Both the position numbers and the translations under genes were made by a program. Shown in pieces: positions 1-9,427 of a stretch of 64,000 nt of DNA. This DNA comes from Prorocentrum cordatum (lineage: Eukaryota; Sar; Dinophyceae; Prorocentrales; Prorocentraceae): assembly GCA_963575745.1 (NCBI GenBank), contig CAUYUJ010014172.1, positions 108,501-172,500 on the forward strand, read 5' to 3'. The notes beneath the pieces are model-generated. The model was not told where the DNA came from. It saw nothing but the letters and a program-made list of their open reading frames with translations, and ran no database searches. Positions within the stretch are counted from its first letter, which is position 1. The number at the start of each line of letters is the position of its first letter.

Positions 1-184
1 CTCCTCCTCCTCCTCCTCCTCCTCCTCCTCTCCTCCCTCCTCCTCCTCCTCCTCCCCCTCCAGCTGCTTCTCCTCCTCTTCACCCTCCTCCTCCTCCTAG
101 CCCCTGCTTCGCTCCCTCCTCCATCTCCTCCTCCTCCGCCTCCTCTCCTCCTCCTCCTCCTCCTCCTCCTCCTCCTCCTCCTCC

Positions 185-220
<36 letters not shown>

Positions 221-377
221 CATCATCATCATCATCATCATCATCATCCCTCCTCCGCCTCATCCACCCCCTCCTGTACCTCCCCCTCGTCCTCCTCTTG
301 CTCCTTCTCCTTCTCCTCCTCCTCCCTCCCCTCCTCCTCCACCTCCTCCTCCTCCTCCCCCTCCTTCCCTTCGCTTC
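1..377. repeat. TCC/CTC microsatellite with internal ATC run
   Basis: Almost pure pyrimidine-rich triplet repeat (TCC/CTC) at the window edge, with an (ATC)n run at about 184-248. The open frame inside it encodes only poly-Leu/Pro and is not a credible gene. The repeat probably extends beyond the left end of the window. Confidence 0.95.
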
Positions 378-1475
378 CCATCCTTCCCCTCGCCCCCCCC
401 GCCCGCCCCCGCCAATTCGGGGGGGTTCTTGGACCATCAAGGCCAACGAAGCAAGCGAATTGCAGCGCGGAAAGGCTCGATCCAGCGAGCCCGAAGAAAC
501 CGCGATGTTAATCAAAGGGGGCCACATTGGCTGGCACAGTCAGGAACGTGAGAAACAGCTCAGAGACGTCCACTAGACAAACCCAGAAGGAGTTTTCACA
601 TGCAAGGCGGAAGCTGCAAGACAGTCAGGTGCAAAGTAGAAGATGTGTCTGGTGCAACCCAAGACGGGTCGAATAAAAGAGTGTGCGCTTTGCACTTCTC
701 ATACTGTTTGGGTTTCTGGAAGGCCCCTCATCACCGCAACCAACTCGAATGGATCCGGCGACGCCGGGTATTCCAATCGGGCGGCGATGCACCCCGCTAG
801 AACTCATCTGATGTGAGCACGGGCATGAATTGAGCCGCGCTGGTCTGAAATGGCTCCCCCGCGGCCGAAGCAAGATGCTGAAAAAGGCCCTGGCGCTTCC
901 CCGCTGCCGGGGCGCGCGTGCCGTTGAACCAGAACGCGCTGTCTTGGAGGCCTTCCTCTCCTCGGCTTTCTCCTAGCTGGACAAGGTTGTCCCGTCGTGC
1001 GCACCTCCTGGAAGCCCGGCTCGGCATGCCCATGGCCACCCCCGCGGCTCCGCTCGCGCGCCCATTGGCGCCGCCCGACGGCGGCGAAGTGCGAGGCGAC
1101 GCCTTCCGCGGCGGCGACGGGCTCCGATGCGTTTCAGCTCCTGCTGCTGGAACTGCCACTCTGGCGACGGGGCGCGAGAGATCCCTCGCAGCGCCCGCCG
1201 GGGCTAAGGGATCGAACCACGCTCTGCCCTCGCCGCCCCGCGTGTCGACTCGGCGGGCGGGCGACCTCAGGGCCGCCGCGGTTGCAGGCAGCGGGGCTCG
1301 GGTGCAAAGCCCTCGCGCTAGGTCCGGCCCGTCCTACGACAGGCGACTTCTGGAACAATTCCAAACAATAATCAGAACAAGTCAGACATGGTCAGAACAG
1401 CACGAAGAATCGTCACCATACTATCTTTTGACCAGTCTTGAAAATTCCTTCCTCCCGTCGAGGGACATGCCCGAT
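378..1475. other. Unassigned GC-rich sequence
   Basis: Several overlapping open frames on both strands (for example 918-1631 plus, 797-1159 minus) reflect GC richness. None has a domain, signal peptide or motif that I recognise, and no repeat structure is evident by eye. It may be the decayed downstream part of the gag-like fragment at 1476-1796, but I cannot support that. Confidence 0.5.
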
Positions 1476-1796
1476 TTAACCCTCGTGGCGTCTGCAGGGT
1501 GGTCGTTGCAGCCTGGGGTCGCCCTCACTGGGACTGCGGCCGAGTCCCTGGCGAGACTGCAGAAGATGCCTGGACAGCTTCCAACCTCCGTCGTCGTGCA
1601 CGATCTCGACCTGCTGGAAGCGCAGGATTAGCAGGTCGGCGGCGGCCCCATAGTCGCCCTGTGTGATTCGGTCCACCGTGTCCGCAAACGCCCAGAGCTC
1701 GCTCTGGTCCTGGGCTGACATTGTGCCCTGGGTAGAAGGCAGCAGAACAGACGTGATATACGCGCGGACGACTGGCTGTAACGAGTCCTTGTCCAC
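1476..1796 (-). pseudogene. Possible retroelement gag-like fragment
   Basis: A 106-codon open frame whose first ~75 residues look like structured protein. An aromatic/aliphatic stretch is followed by a Glu-Leu-Trp helix, an Asp-Arg-Ile-Thr-Gln-Gly turn, then AADLLILRFQQVE and WKLSRH. The pattern 'helix, D-x-hydrophobic-x-x-G, ADLL-x-x-RF-x-x-VE, W-x-L-x-x-x' resembles a gag-like helical segment I recall from dinoflagellate retroelement proteins. This is a resemblance by eye, not a search result. Continuity is lost after about residue 80, where the frame turns into Arg/Pro-rich translation, and no protease or RT is recognisable downstream. It could also be an exon of an unknown host gene. Confidence 0.3.
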
Positions 1797-1834
1797 ACTT
1801 GCCCCCTGCCCTGTGAGGACTGCTAACTACGCTG

Positions 1835-1925
1835 TAGGCTTCAGGGCGCATGCGCCCATCTTTAAGGATGAGGCGACCCACAGAGTTCGGCGATCCACGA
1901 CCGCTTGGAAGTCTCATCCTTAAAG
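1835..1925 (-). repeat. 91-bp dispersed repeat, copy 1 (hairpin-forming)
   Basis: Shares about 85-90% identity by eye with 3622-3712 in the same orientation and with the same length. It holds a perfect 13-bp inverted repeat, ctttaaggatgag at 1860-1872 and its complement at 1913-1925, separated by 40 bp. Read on the minus strand, both copies keep the same open frame (PSGRGSPNS-x-GRLILKDG). Confidence 0.85.
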
Positions 1926-2160
1926 TCCTGAGTTTGTGCGGTGCGATAGGCACCCGCATGGGATCAGGCCGGGGTCGTATGCGAACGCGCCCCTCGCAAT
2001 GTGGAGCGTGCGTGCTCCACGCTGTGATTGATGAGCCCTCTGGTGTGGTCAGCACGCCGAATTGTCTGGTGGACAATTACGTGCCCGCACGCGTTCCTGA
2101 AATGTACTGGCGAGTACGGTGTCCAAAGCCCCCTCCTCCTACTTCCTCTCATCCCCTCCA

Positions 2161-2216
2161 AAAAGAGAGAGAGAGAGAGAGAGAACAAAAAAGAGAGAAA
2201 GAGAGAGGACAAAGGC
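2161..2216. repeat. GA-rich microsatellite
   Basis: An imperfect (GA)n/(AAAGAG)n tract. It separates the 91-bp repeat copy 1 region from the complex tandem repeat that follows. Confidence 0.9.
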
Positions 2217-2460
2217 GTCGGCGCTGGTGGCGCAGCGGGAATTGAGGCTCGGCTCTCATGGGCCGGCCGTACGTGCCCGGCCGTTGAGCCCTGGAGGGGC
2301 AGGGCGCGGCGACCCTTCCTTTTGGCCCGCCACCTCTTCCAGAGGCCTCCGAAAGCCGAAAGGTAAGGACCCGACCCCCTGACATCTAAACTAATGATGC
2401 ACGGGTGCCTGACAAATACCAGCGGAGAAAACGAAGAGCAGAAGACGAACCGATCGCTAC

Positions 2461-3530
2461 CCTGAGGTTGCCATGGTGGTGTGTGGCGCCTTGAGGACGC
2501 AAGCAACCGACAACCGACGAGGGCGCCTACATAGGCTACAGTGTGCACAGTGGCGTCCACCGTTTGGGGGGGGTCCTTCGGGCCAGAGGAACAGCCCGAA
2601 CACCCCCCCTGGTTTGTGGCGCCTTGTTGGTGCACCCAGAACAGAAAATGACCGCTCGTGGTGGGAGCTCTGGTGCGGGGGGGGGCTCTTCGGGCCAAGG
2701 GAATAGCCCGAACAAGCCACGTGACTGGCGATTCCTTGACGACGTTCTTACAACGACGGGGCCGTCAGGAGACAAAGCGTCCCTGGTGGCGTGCGGAGCC
2801 TTCATGGCGCAACCCACAACCAACGGGGGTGTCTGCGCAGGCTACAATGCACATGGTGTTGGACTCCATTTTGGGCGGTCCTTGGGGCTAAGGGAACAGC
2901 CCGAAACACCCCCCTGGTCTGTGGCGCCTTGTGGGCGCACCCAGGACACATAACGTCCGCCCGTGGTAGTGGCTGCATTGAGGAGGTATGTAAGGGGTGG
3001 TTGAAGGCTAAGGGAACAGCCCGAACAACCCCCGTGACCTTGATCATCCGACAGCTGGGCCGTCGTGAGCCACGGTTGTTGAAGTGGTGTGTGGCACCTT
3101 GATGGTGCAACCGACAACCGACAAGGGCGCCTACGTAGGCTACAGTGCGCATGGTGATGGACACCGCTTTGGGAGAGTCCTTCGGGCCAAAGGAGCAGCC
3201 TGAACACCCCCCCTGGTTTGTGGCGCCTTGTTGGCGCACCCACATAGGAAAACGACCGTAGTGATAGCCCCAGTGCTGGGGTGGTCTTCGTGGCGCCGCG
3301 GTGGCGTACCCAATACAGAACCGACCGCCCAGGCGACCTCCCAAAGGGGGTACTACGGGCCAACGGTTGTGGCGCCATGTGAGTAAGTTGTCGCACTATT
3401 TTATGTGCATGGGGTGGTGGTGCCCCATTGAGAGTTTGTTTGGGTCTTGGAGCCAGCCCAAACTGACCCCCCTTGGCCTGTGTCGCCCCGGTGGCGACAA
3501 CCCCAGCGAGCTCAAGGGAGGTGCTCATCG
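2461..3530. repeat. Diverged ~305-bp tandem repeat, about 3.5 units
   Basis: The landmarks gtgtggcgcc, caaccgacaaccgac, aggctacagtg and gggccaaaggaacagccc recur in the same order near 2478, 2790 and 3085, with a partial fourth unit near 3290. That gives a period of about 300-312 bp. Copies differ by many substitutions and short indels. The 228-codon minus-strand open frame (2842-3528) simply reads through the repeats, and its peptide repeats with them. The array sits between the two copies of the 91-bp repeat. Confidence 0.85.
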
Positions 3531-3621
3531 GACACTGTGTGTTCTTGTGTGTGTCTCCTTACAGGCCGCCCCGTGCGTCCTCCCCGGATACTCGACACTG
3601 GGGCCATGCTCCCCTTCGTTA

Positions 3622-3712
3622 TAGGCTTCAGGGCACCAAAGCCCATCTTTCAGGATGAGGCGACCCTCAGAGTTCGGTGATCCACGACCGCTTGGAAACT
3701 TCATCCTTAAAG
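3622..3712 (-). repeat. 91-bp dispersed repeat, copy 2
   Basis: Direct copy of 1835-1925, 1,787 bp downstream. The inverted arms (3647-3659 and 3700-3712) are conserved but now carry two mismatches, so this hairpin is decaying. Confidence 0.85.
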
Positions 3713-4879
3713 CTTCTCCTTCCGCTTCTCGTGGCGGGCCTCCAGGTCCTCGTGAACTTCCGGCCCCGTTCCTACAGCACCGCAGTGACAGATCCAGCTC
3801 TGAGCGCAGGCCCACGCGCAGGTGGGGCCTGCCATGGGGCATGGACGACTCCCAGTCGTGGAGGCCCTGGGCCTGCTTCTGCCTTCGCACCACTCGCAAC
3901 CCCCGCAAGAATTGCAGGGACAATTGCACCTTCCTGGGCAAGTCATTTCTTCCATGCCGCGAGCTTTGCACGAAGAGCATGTGCAAGATGTCCTCCATTT
4001 GCATCCTCGGAGCCGGCCAAGTCGCTGGCAAGGAGGTGGTAACCATTTTCCGTCACAAACATGATTGGTCGTTTCTCCATCCACCTGGCGGTATGCTTGA
4101 CGGCTCGATCAGTGTGTTCGCCTGAGCAAGCGGCGCTGGCCGTGCAGAAGTGAGCACAGCGCTTCCAGCCTGTCCAAATCCCTCCTTGAGCTCCTGGGCC
4201 GCCGCCACCCGCCAGGCGCCGTGGCAACTGACCTCCTCGTAGGCGCTGCCACCGGCGACCGGGTGCAAGGCAGCAGCGCGGAAGAGAGCGAGATCGCTGC
4301 CATCCGAGAGCTCGCACTCGGCGTAGTCCTTCTCCTGGAGCTGGCCTAGCTTGATCTCCTTCCACAGGGGGCCAGGATCCCGCTCGGCCGAGACGGCCTG
4401 CGCACGACCGCGTCCTGCTCTGCTGATGCTGATATTCCACTTGTCCTCCTCCTCCTGGCGTCCGCACAAAAATGCGGTGTCCCATGGCAGCGCTGCCACG
4501 GGGCCACGCCACGATGGCCGCAGCCCAGGACTGACCACCACGGTCACCGGCCTGTCCACGGCCACGCTGGCCGCCGCGGCCCCGCGCAGCAGCAGCAGAG
4601 CTGGGTGTCTTCTTCAGCGGCGTGCTTGAGAACAGCGGTGAAGGCGACGCTGATCACAAGCCAGAAGCTGGCGCCCGTGCGCCGGCAACAAATGCCTCGG
4701 GCGCTGTCCCGCAGCACCTGGCCCGCGGTGCAGCCAGCCGAGGGCTGGCTCCGCGCGGCAGCTCAAAGTCGCTGGCTGAACCGCGGCAGCACAGGACCCG
4801 GGCTGGCCCACAATGTTAGCCTTGAGCGGTTTGACCACGAGATGGCGATGGAGATGCTGCGGAAATTAAGAATCCGAGG
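3713..4879. other. Unassigned; minus-strand open frames of unknown nature
   Basis: Minus-strand frames at 4053-4565 (170 codons) and 3525-4046 have fairly protein-like composition. The minus frame at 3707-4084 includes a Cys-dense stretch (six Cys in ~14 residues near codons 49-62). No family could be recognised, and the frames are broken relative to each other. It may be a decayed retroelement ORF1, but I see no RT, endonuclease or protease motif here. Confidence 0.35.
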
Positions 4880-5275
4880 GTGCGCAGCAAGGAACCAAGA
4901 TCAAACACCCCGAGGAAGGCAGTCAAGCAACAAGACCGAACAACCCGAGGAAGGCAGTCAAGCGACATAACCAAGCAACCCGCGGAAGGCAGTCAAGCAA
5001 CAAGACCAAACAATCCGAGCAAGGCAAGTAAGAATCACAACCACACAACCTGGGGACGGCAATCAAGATGTGAGACCGATCAGGCCAGGAGATGCGATGA
5101 ACCACACAAGCAAGCAAACTGAAGAAGACAGTCAAGAACCAAAGACAAAGCGCACCCCTGAAGTCAGCCATGGAACAAGACCAGTTAACCAGAGGAAGGC
5201 AGTCACGAAACAAGACCGAGCAACCCAACGAAGGCAGGCAAGAAGTAAAACCACGCAATCCTACCTAGGATGGCA
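4880..5275. repeat. 35-bp minisatellite, left block
   Basis: Tandem units beginning gaaggcagtcaagcaacaag occur at 4915, 4950 and 4985 (period exactly 35), with more diverged units before and after. The same unit in the same orientation resumes at 7478-7880. The 35-bp period is not a multiple of three, so no repeated peptide frame persists. Confidence 0.88.
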
Positions 5276-5300
5276 ATCGAGGAGGGTGCGCCGCTGGTTA

Positions 5301-5545
5301 ACCTCAAGGGGGGGGGGGAACCCCCCCCTTTCCTCGATCCGTCGTCGGGGCATCCCCCCCCCCCCCCTTCCCCGATCTGTCGTCAGGGACCCCCCCCCCC
5401 ATTCCTCGATCCGTCGTCGGGGAACCCCCCCTCCCTCCCCCTCTTTCAAAAGGGGGGGGGGGTCCGACCCCCCCTTCCCCCTTTGGCCGCACCCCCCCTC
5501 CCCCCCTTTTCGCCACGCCGCCCCCTGACTCCGGAACCCGACCCC
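5301..5545. repeat. G-run/C-run hairpin block (left)
   Basis: Runs of 6-10 G are followed by a short core such as TCCGA or AA and then runs of 6-10 C, repeated with cctcgatccgtcgtcgggg linkers. The G-run/C-run pairs are self-complementary and the G-runs could also form quadruplexes. Related blocks occur at 7216-7456, 37240-37370 and 38240-38345. Homopolymer runs here are also places where assembly errors are likely. Confidence 0.85.
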
Positions 5546-5621
5546 CGCCACCCCTACCCCTAGTCCTCACCCTAACCCAAACCCCTAAACCTAACCCCAA
5601 CCACTAACCCTAGCCCCACAG
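5546..5621 (+). repeat. Interstitial telomere-like tract (degenerate CCCTAAA)
   Basis: Degenerate CCCTAAA/CCCTAA units (ccctaaccc, cccctaaacctaacccc, actaaccctag) over about 75 bp. The plant-type heptamer TTTAGGG is, from general knowledge, a telomere repeat in dinoflagellates. The tract is degenerate and flanked by satellite on one side and a GC block on the other. It is therefore either internal, a relic of a telomere or subtelomere, or a chance cluster. Confidence 0.6.
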
Positions 5622-7215
5622 ATTACTCACTACTCATTACTCACTATCAACTACTGACTACTCGCTATTCGCTACTCACTTCTCACTACCCCTACTCACT
5701 ACTCACGACTCACTACTCACTACCCACTACTCACTACCCACCACCCACTACTCGCTACTCACTACTCCCTACTCACTACTCCCTCCTCCCTACTCACTAC
5801 TCCCTACTCGCCCCTCACTACCCACTACTCAATACTCACTACTCACTAAGCACTACTCACTACCCCCTACTCAGTACCCACTAACCACTACTCATTATCC
5901 ACTACCCACAATCCACTACTCACGACTCACTACTCACTACCCACTACTCACTACCCACCACCCACTACTCGCTACTCACTACTCCCTACTCACTACTCCC
6001 GCCTCCCTACTTACTACTCCCTACTCACCCCTCACTACCCACTACTCAATACTCACTACTCACTAAGCACTACTCACTACTCCCTACTCAGTACCCACTA
6101 ATCACTACTCATTACCCACTACCCACAATCCACTGCTGACTACGCACTACTCATTGCCCACAAATCACTACTAACTACCCACTACTCGCTGCTCGCTACT
6201 CACTCCCTACACAATACTGACTACACAGTACTCAGTACTCACTACTCGCTACTCCCATACTCGCTACTCACTACTCACTCCCCGCTACTCGCTACTCACC
6301 ACTCACTATTCACTACTCACTACCTACTAGTCACTACATAGTCTCTAGTCACTAGTCACAATTCACTAGTCACGAGTCATGACTCACTACCTACTACTCA
6401 CTACTCACTAATCGCTACTCACTACCCACTATTCGCTACCCACTTCTTACTACCCACTGCTCACTACTCCCTACTCCCTACTCACTACTCACTACTCACC
6501 ACTCGCTACTCCCTACTCGTTACTCACTAACCCACTACTTACTCACTACGGACCACTCTCTACTCACTACTCACCACCCACTACGCCCTACTCGCTCCCC
6601 ACTACTCACTACTCGCTACTCCCTACTCGCTACTCTCTACTCGCTACTCACTACTCACTACCAACTGCCACTACCCACTACTCTCTACTCAGCACTACTC
6701 ACTACTCACTACTCACTACGCACTACGTACTACTCACTACTCACTACTGACTACTCACTACTGACGATTCACTACTCGCTACTCACTACTCACTACTCAC
6801 TACTCACTACTCACTACTCACTACTCACCACTCACTACTTACTACTCACAGCTCACTACTCACTACGCACTATGCACTACCCACTACTCGCTACTCACTA
6901 ATCACTACTCGCCACCCACTACTCACTACCCACTACTCACTACCCACTACTCATTACTCCCTACTCCCTACTCAGTACTCACTACTCGCTACTCGCTACT
7001 CACTATTCACTACTCACTACTCGCCACTCACTACTCATTTTTCAGTACACACTACTCACTATTCACTACTCACTATTCTCCACTCCCTACTCCCTATTCC
7101 CTACTCGGCACTCACTACCCACTACTTACTACCCAATACTCACTACTCACTACGCACTAACTCACTGCTCACTACTCACCACTCCCTACTCCCAACTCCG
7201 TACTCCCTACACACC
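5622..7215 (+). repeat. 1.6-kb heptanucleotide satellite (CACTACT) with higher-order duplication
   Basis: The stretch is built from variants of the 7-mer CACTACT (cactact, cgctact, cccacta, ccctact). No G-rich strand switches occur within it. A tandem duplication is visible: 5704-5920 and 5921-6136 align with an offset of exactly 217 bp, which is 31 heptamers. No open frame of note. It begins directly after the telomere-like tract. Confidence 0.92.
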
Positions 7216-7423
7216 TCTTCCGGCGCAGAAATGAGAAGCGAGAGAGGCCCCCCCTCCCCGGCTCCCTTTCCGGCGCAAAGAGGGGGAGGGGGGGGGATCC
7301 GACCCCACCCCCCTTCCCAGCGCCAAGGGGGGGAGGGGGGGGGAGGGGGGGTTCGGACCCCCCCCCCTTAAGGGGAGAGGGGGGGCCCCCCCCCCCTCTT
7401 TGGAAGGGGGGACGGGGGGGGTT

Positions 7424-7455
<32 letters not shown>

Positions 7456-7456
7456 T
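7216..7456. repeat. G-run/C-run hairpin block (right)
   Basis: Same architecture as 5301-5545, with cores such as ggggatccgacccc and ggttcggaccccc between long G and C runs, and a C-run of more than 20 near 7425-7454. It closes the satellite insert on its right side. Confidence 0.85.
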
Positions 7457-7477
7457 TTAGTGTATTCGGGGAGATCC

Positions 7478-7880
7478 ACCGGCGCATTTCGCAATCAAGA
7501 CACAAGACCAAGCAACCCGAGGCAGGCATGCGAGACACCAAGACCGCTGCCCGAGGAAGGCAGGCGAGACACCAAGACCAAGCTGCCCGAGGAGGGCAGT
7601 TGAGAAACAGGACCAAGCAACCCGAGGAAGGCAGTCAAGCAACAGGGCCGAGCGAGAACGGAGGTCGAGAAAGAAAATCACTCAGGATGACAGGCAGGAA
7701 ACAAGACCAATAACCCCCGAGGAAGACAATCGAGAAACAGGAGCAAGCAATCCAAGGAAGGCAGTCAAGGAAAAAAGACCATGCAAACCGAGGAAGGCAG
7801 TCAAGAAACAAGACCAACCAACCAGAGGATATCAATCAAGAAAGATGACCCAGGAACCCGAGGAAGGCCCGGCGGCGCAG
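7478..7880. repeat. 35-bp minisatellite, right block
   Basis: Units of the form gaaggcagtcaagaaacaag...caacccgag resume in the same orientation as the left block at 4880-5275. The units are more diverged. The arrangement suggests that the 2.2-kb GC-block/telomere-like/heptamer cassette interrupts one original array. Confidence 0.85.
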
Positions 7881-8059
7881 GCCTGGCACCCACTGGTCCT
7901 TCAAACCCCTCCTATGTATCCTCCCTCTACTTCGCCCCTCCTTTCAGCGCTTCCTCCGCCGCCGTCCTCCACATCACACCGCCCATTCTCCTGCTCTCGA
8001 TGCACCCTCTTTTCCCTCACTCCATTTTCTCTCGTACCGCGACGTTGCCGCAAGGGCTT

Positions 8060-8140
8060 GCGTTCAAGGTGCGTGCGGCCAGAGTCAATTGTGGAGCATT
8101 GGCTGCTCGATTGTGATGTTTATCGGGTTGGCCCTGCCCC
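8060..8140 (+). pseudogene. LINE-tail-like Cys-His zinc motif fragment
   Basis: Within a plus-strand open frame (7845-8942) a short stretch reads C-V-R-P-E-S-I-V-E-H-W-L-L-D-C, preceded by another Cys eight residues upstream. The order 'C...C..PES.EH.LLDC..Y' is the zinc-binding tail seen after the RT domain of many LINE ORF2 proteins. The rest of the open frame is low-complexity (Pro/Ser, then a GAC repeat giving poly-Asp/Thr) and is not credible as a gene. This is a short match that chance could explain. Confidence 0.35.
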
Positions 8141-8309
8141 AGGGAAGCAGCTGCAGGAGCTGTATAACCCAACCCCGCGGGTCACTGGCACGTGCACGGT
8201 GCGGAACACCAAAAACTCTCCCTCCCCTAATCCCCAGTCCTCCGGATCCTCCTCCGGCTCCTCCTCATCCAGGGGGCGTGCGATGTGGAAGAGGAGGATA
8301 GCGAGGACC

Positions 8310-8465
8310 GAGGTCGAGGGCGACAAGGACGACGAGGACGACGGTTTCGTGTCGAGGACGACGACGCGGCAAACAACGAGCACGACGACGTCGACGACGA
8401 GGTCGACGACGAGGTCGACGACAACGACGACGACGACGACGGCGACGGCGGCGACGACGTTCCGC
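8310..8465. repeat. GAC/CGA trinucleotide repeat
   Basis: Dense (GAC)n with interspersed GAG and GGC. It gives poly-Asp, poly-Thr or poly-Arg open frames depending on the frame, which explains the long open frames across this region. Confidence 0.9.
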
Positions 8466-9000
8466 GCCTGGGTGCGGCAATCCGCAAGCTTGCCATCGCT
8501 CGAACGTGCATTCCCCTTGCATTTTTGGAATCCGCGGCTTCCTCGCAAGATGAACCAAGATGCTCCTCGATGGTCCTCGCCGAGAAACAAGCGCGCACGC
8601 TCGGGCGATGCTAAGGGAGGCTGGAGGCCGCCAAGCGCCCGTAGCGAGGGGGCGCGCGCGCGCGGGCTGGCAGGGCCTGAAACGAGCGGGCCCTCCCGTG
8701 CTCACGGCCAGCGCGCGCCGGGCATCCACGAGGGGGCACCCGACGCCGCGAAGACGCTCTGCAACGTGGGGGCCTCCGCTCCACCTTTGACCCGTGTTGG
8801 TTGGTCAGCCTCTGTGCCCCCGGGCAGGGAGGAGAGGGAGGAGGGGAAGAGGGGGACGAGGAGGTGCAACCAGCTTTGTTTTGGATATGGCAATCAGACT
8901 ATGCGGGCATATCTGGGATCCTGGGCATTAATGCGCAGTTGAGGGAGAGCGTAACCTGAAAACGAATCATCGATCCACCCCCATTATCCGTAGCACCAAA
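8466..9000. other. Unassigned
   Basis: GC-rich sequence with no recognisable domain or repeat. It lies between the GAC repeat and the RT fragment at 9.0-10.1 kb. Confidence 0.4.
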
Positions 9001-9157
9001 GGGGGAACTATGTCGCCACGCTTTGATGCGCTCATCATATTCGCCATGTCCCTGGAGACGATTGGAATCTCAGAACAGCGAGTTGGAGCTGACCGCGTTG
9101 CGGCGCAGGGCGGCGCACGCGTGCGGGTTGACGCAGCGGCGCTGCAAGGGGAACCCC

Positions 9158-9193
9158 AGGACCATCGCCCCCTTCCTGACACTGTTCGGGATC
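9158..9193. repeat. 36-bp direct repeat, left of foldback
   Basis: Identical to 9392-9427. It encodes part of the RT-element frame on the minus strand (NSVRKGAMVL). Confidence 0.9.
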
Positions 9194-9391
9194 ACTATGT
9201 TGGAGGCCTGGATTGGCACCAACACCAACACAGGGGTTTGCCTCCACAGGGGGAAGATGATCCTAGATTTCGGTGTTGGTGGTAATATTTCGGTCACCTT
9301 GGAAGCCAGAATATCACCACCATCACCGAGATCGAGATCTTCTTCCCTCGGTGGAGGCACACCGCCGAAATTGGTGTTGGTGTCAACCTCT
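9194..9391. mobile_element. Foldback/MITE-like insertion with ~85-bp inverted arms
   Basis: The two halves (about 9209-9292 and 9297-9386) are imperfect inverted copies. Each contains accaacaccaa, a gcctcca segment, an aagatgatc/aagaagatc segment and a ggtgttggtggt/ggtgatggtggt segment in mirrored order. The insertion is flanked by perfect 36-bp direct repeats at 9158-9193 and 9392-9427 that belong to the interrupted RT-like reading frame. No coding capacity is visible. Foldback elements or MITEs normally make much shorter target duplications, so the 36-bp repeats are unusual. Confidence 0.7.
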
Positions 9392-9427
9392 AGGACCATC
9401 GCCCCCTTCCTGACACTGTTCGGGATC
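9392..9427. repeat. 36-bp direct repeat, right of foldback
   Basis: Identical to 9158-9193. Similarity continues for a few bases past the end with mismatches. Confidence 0.9.

Noticed and set aside
1195-1230. Possible tRNA T-arm (minus-strand ggttcgatccc, B-box-like)
   Set aside because: The flanking bases cannot pair to a 5-bp T stem and no acceptor or anticodon arm is found.
3707-4084. Cys-dense minus-strand peptide (CPGRCNCPCNSCGGCEWC) as a metallothionein-like or zinc protein
   Set aside because: The same DNA is open in other frames with more protein-like sequence, and the Cys cluster is isolated in a Arg/Pro-rich context; chance cannot be excluded.
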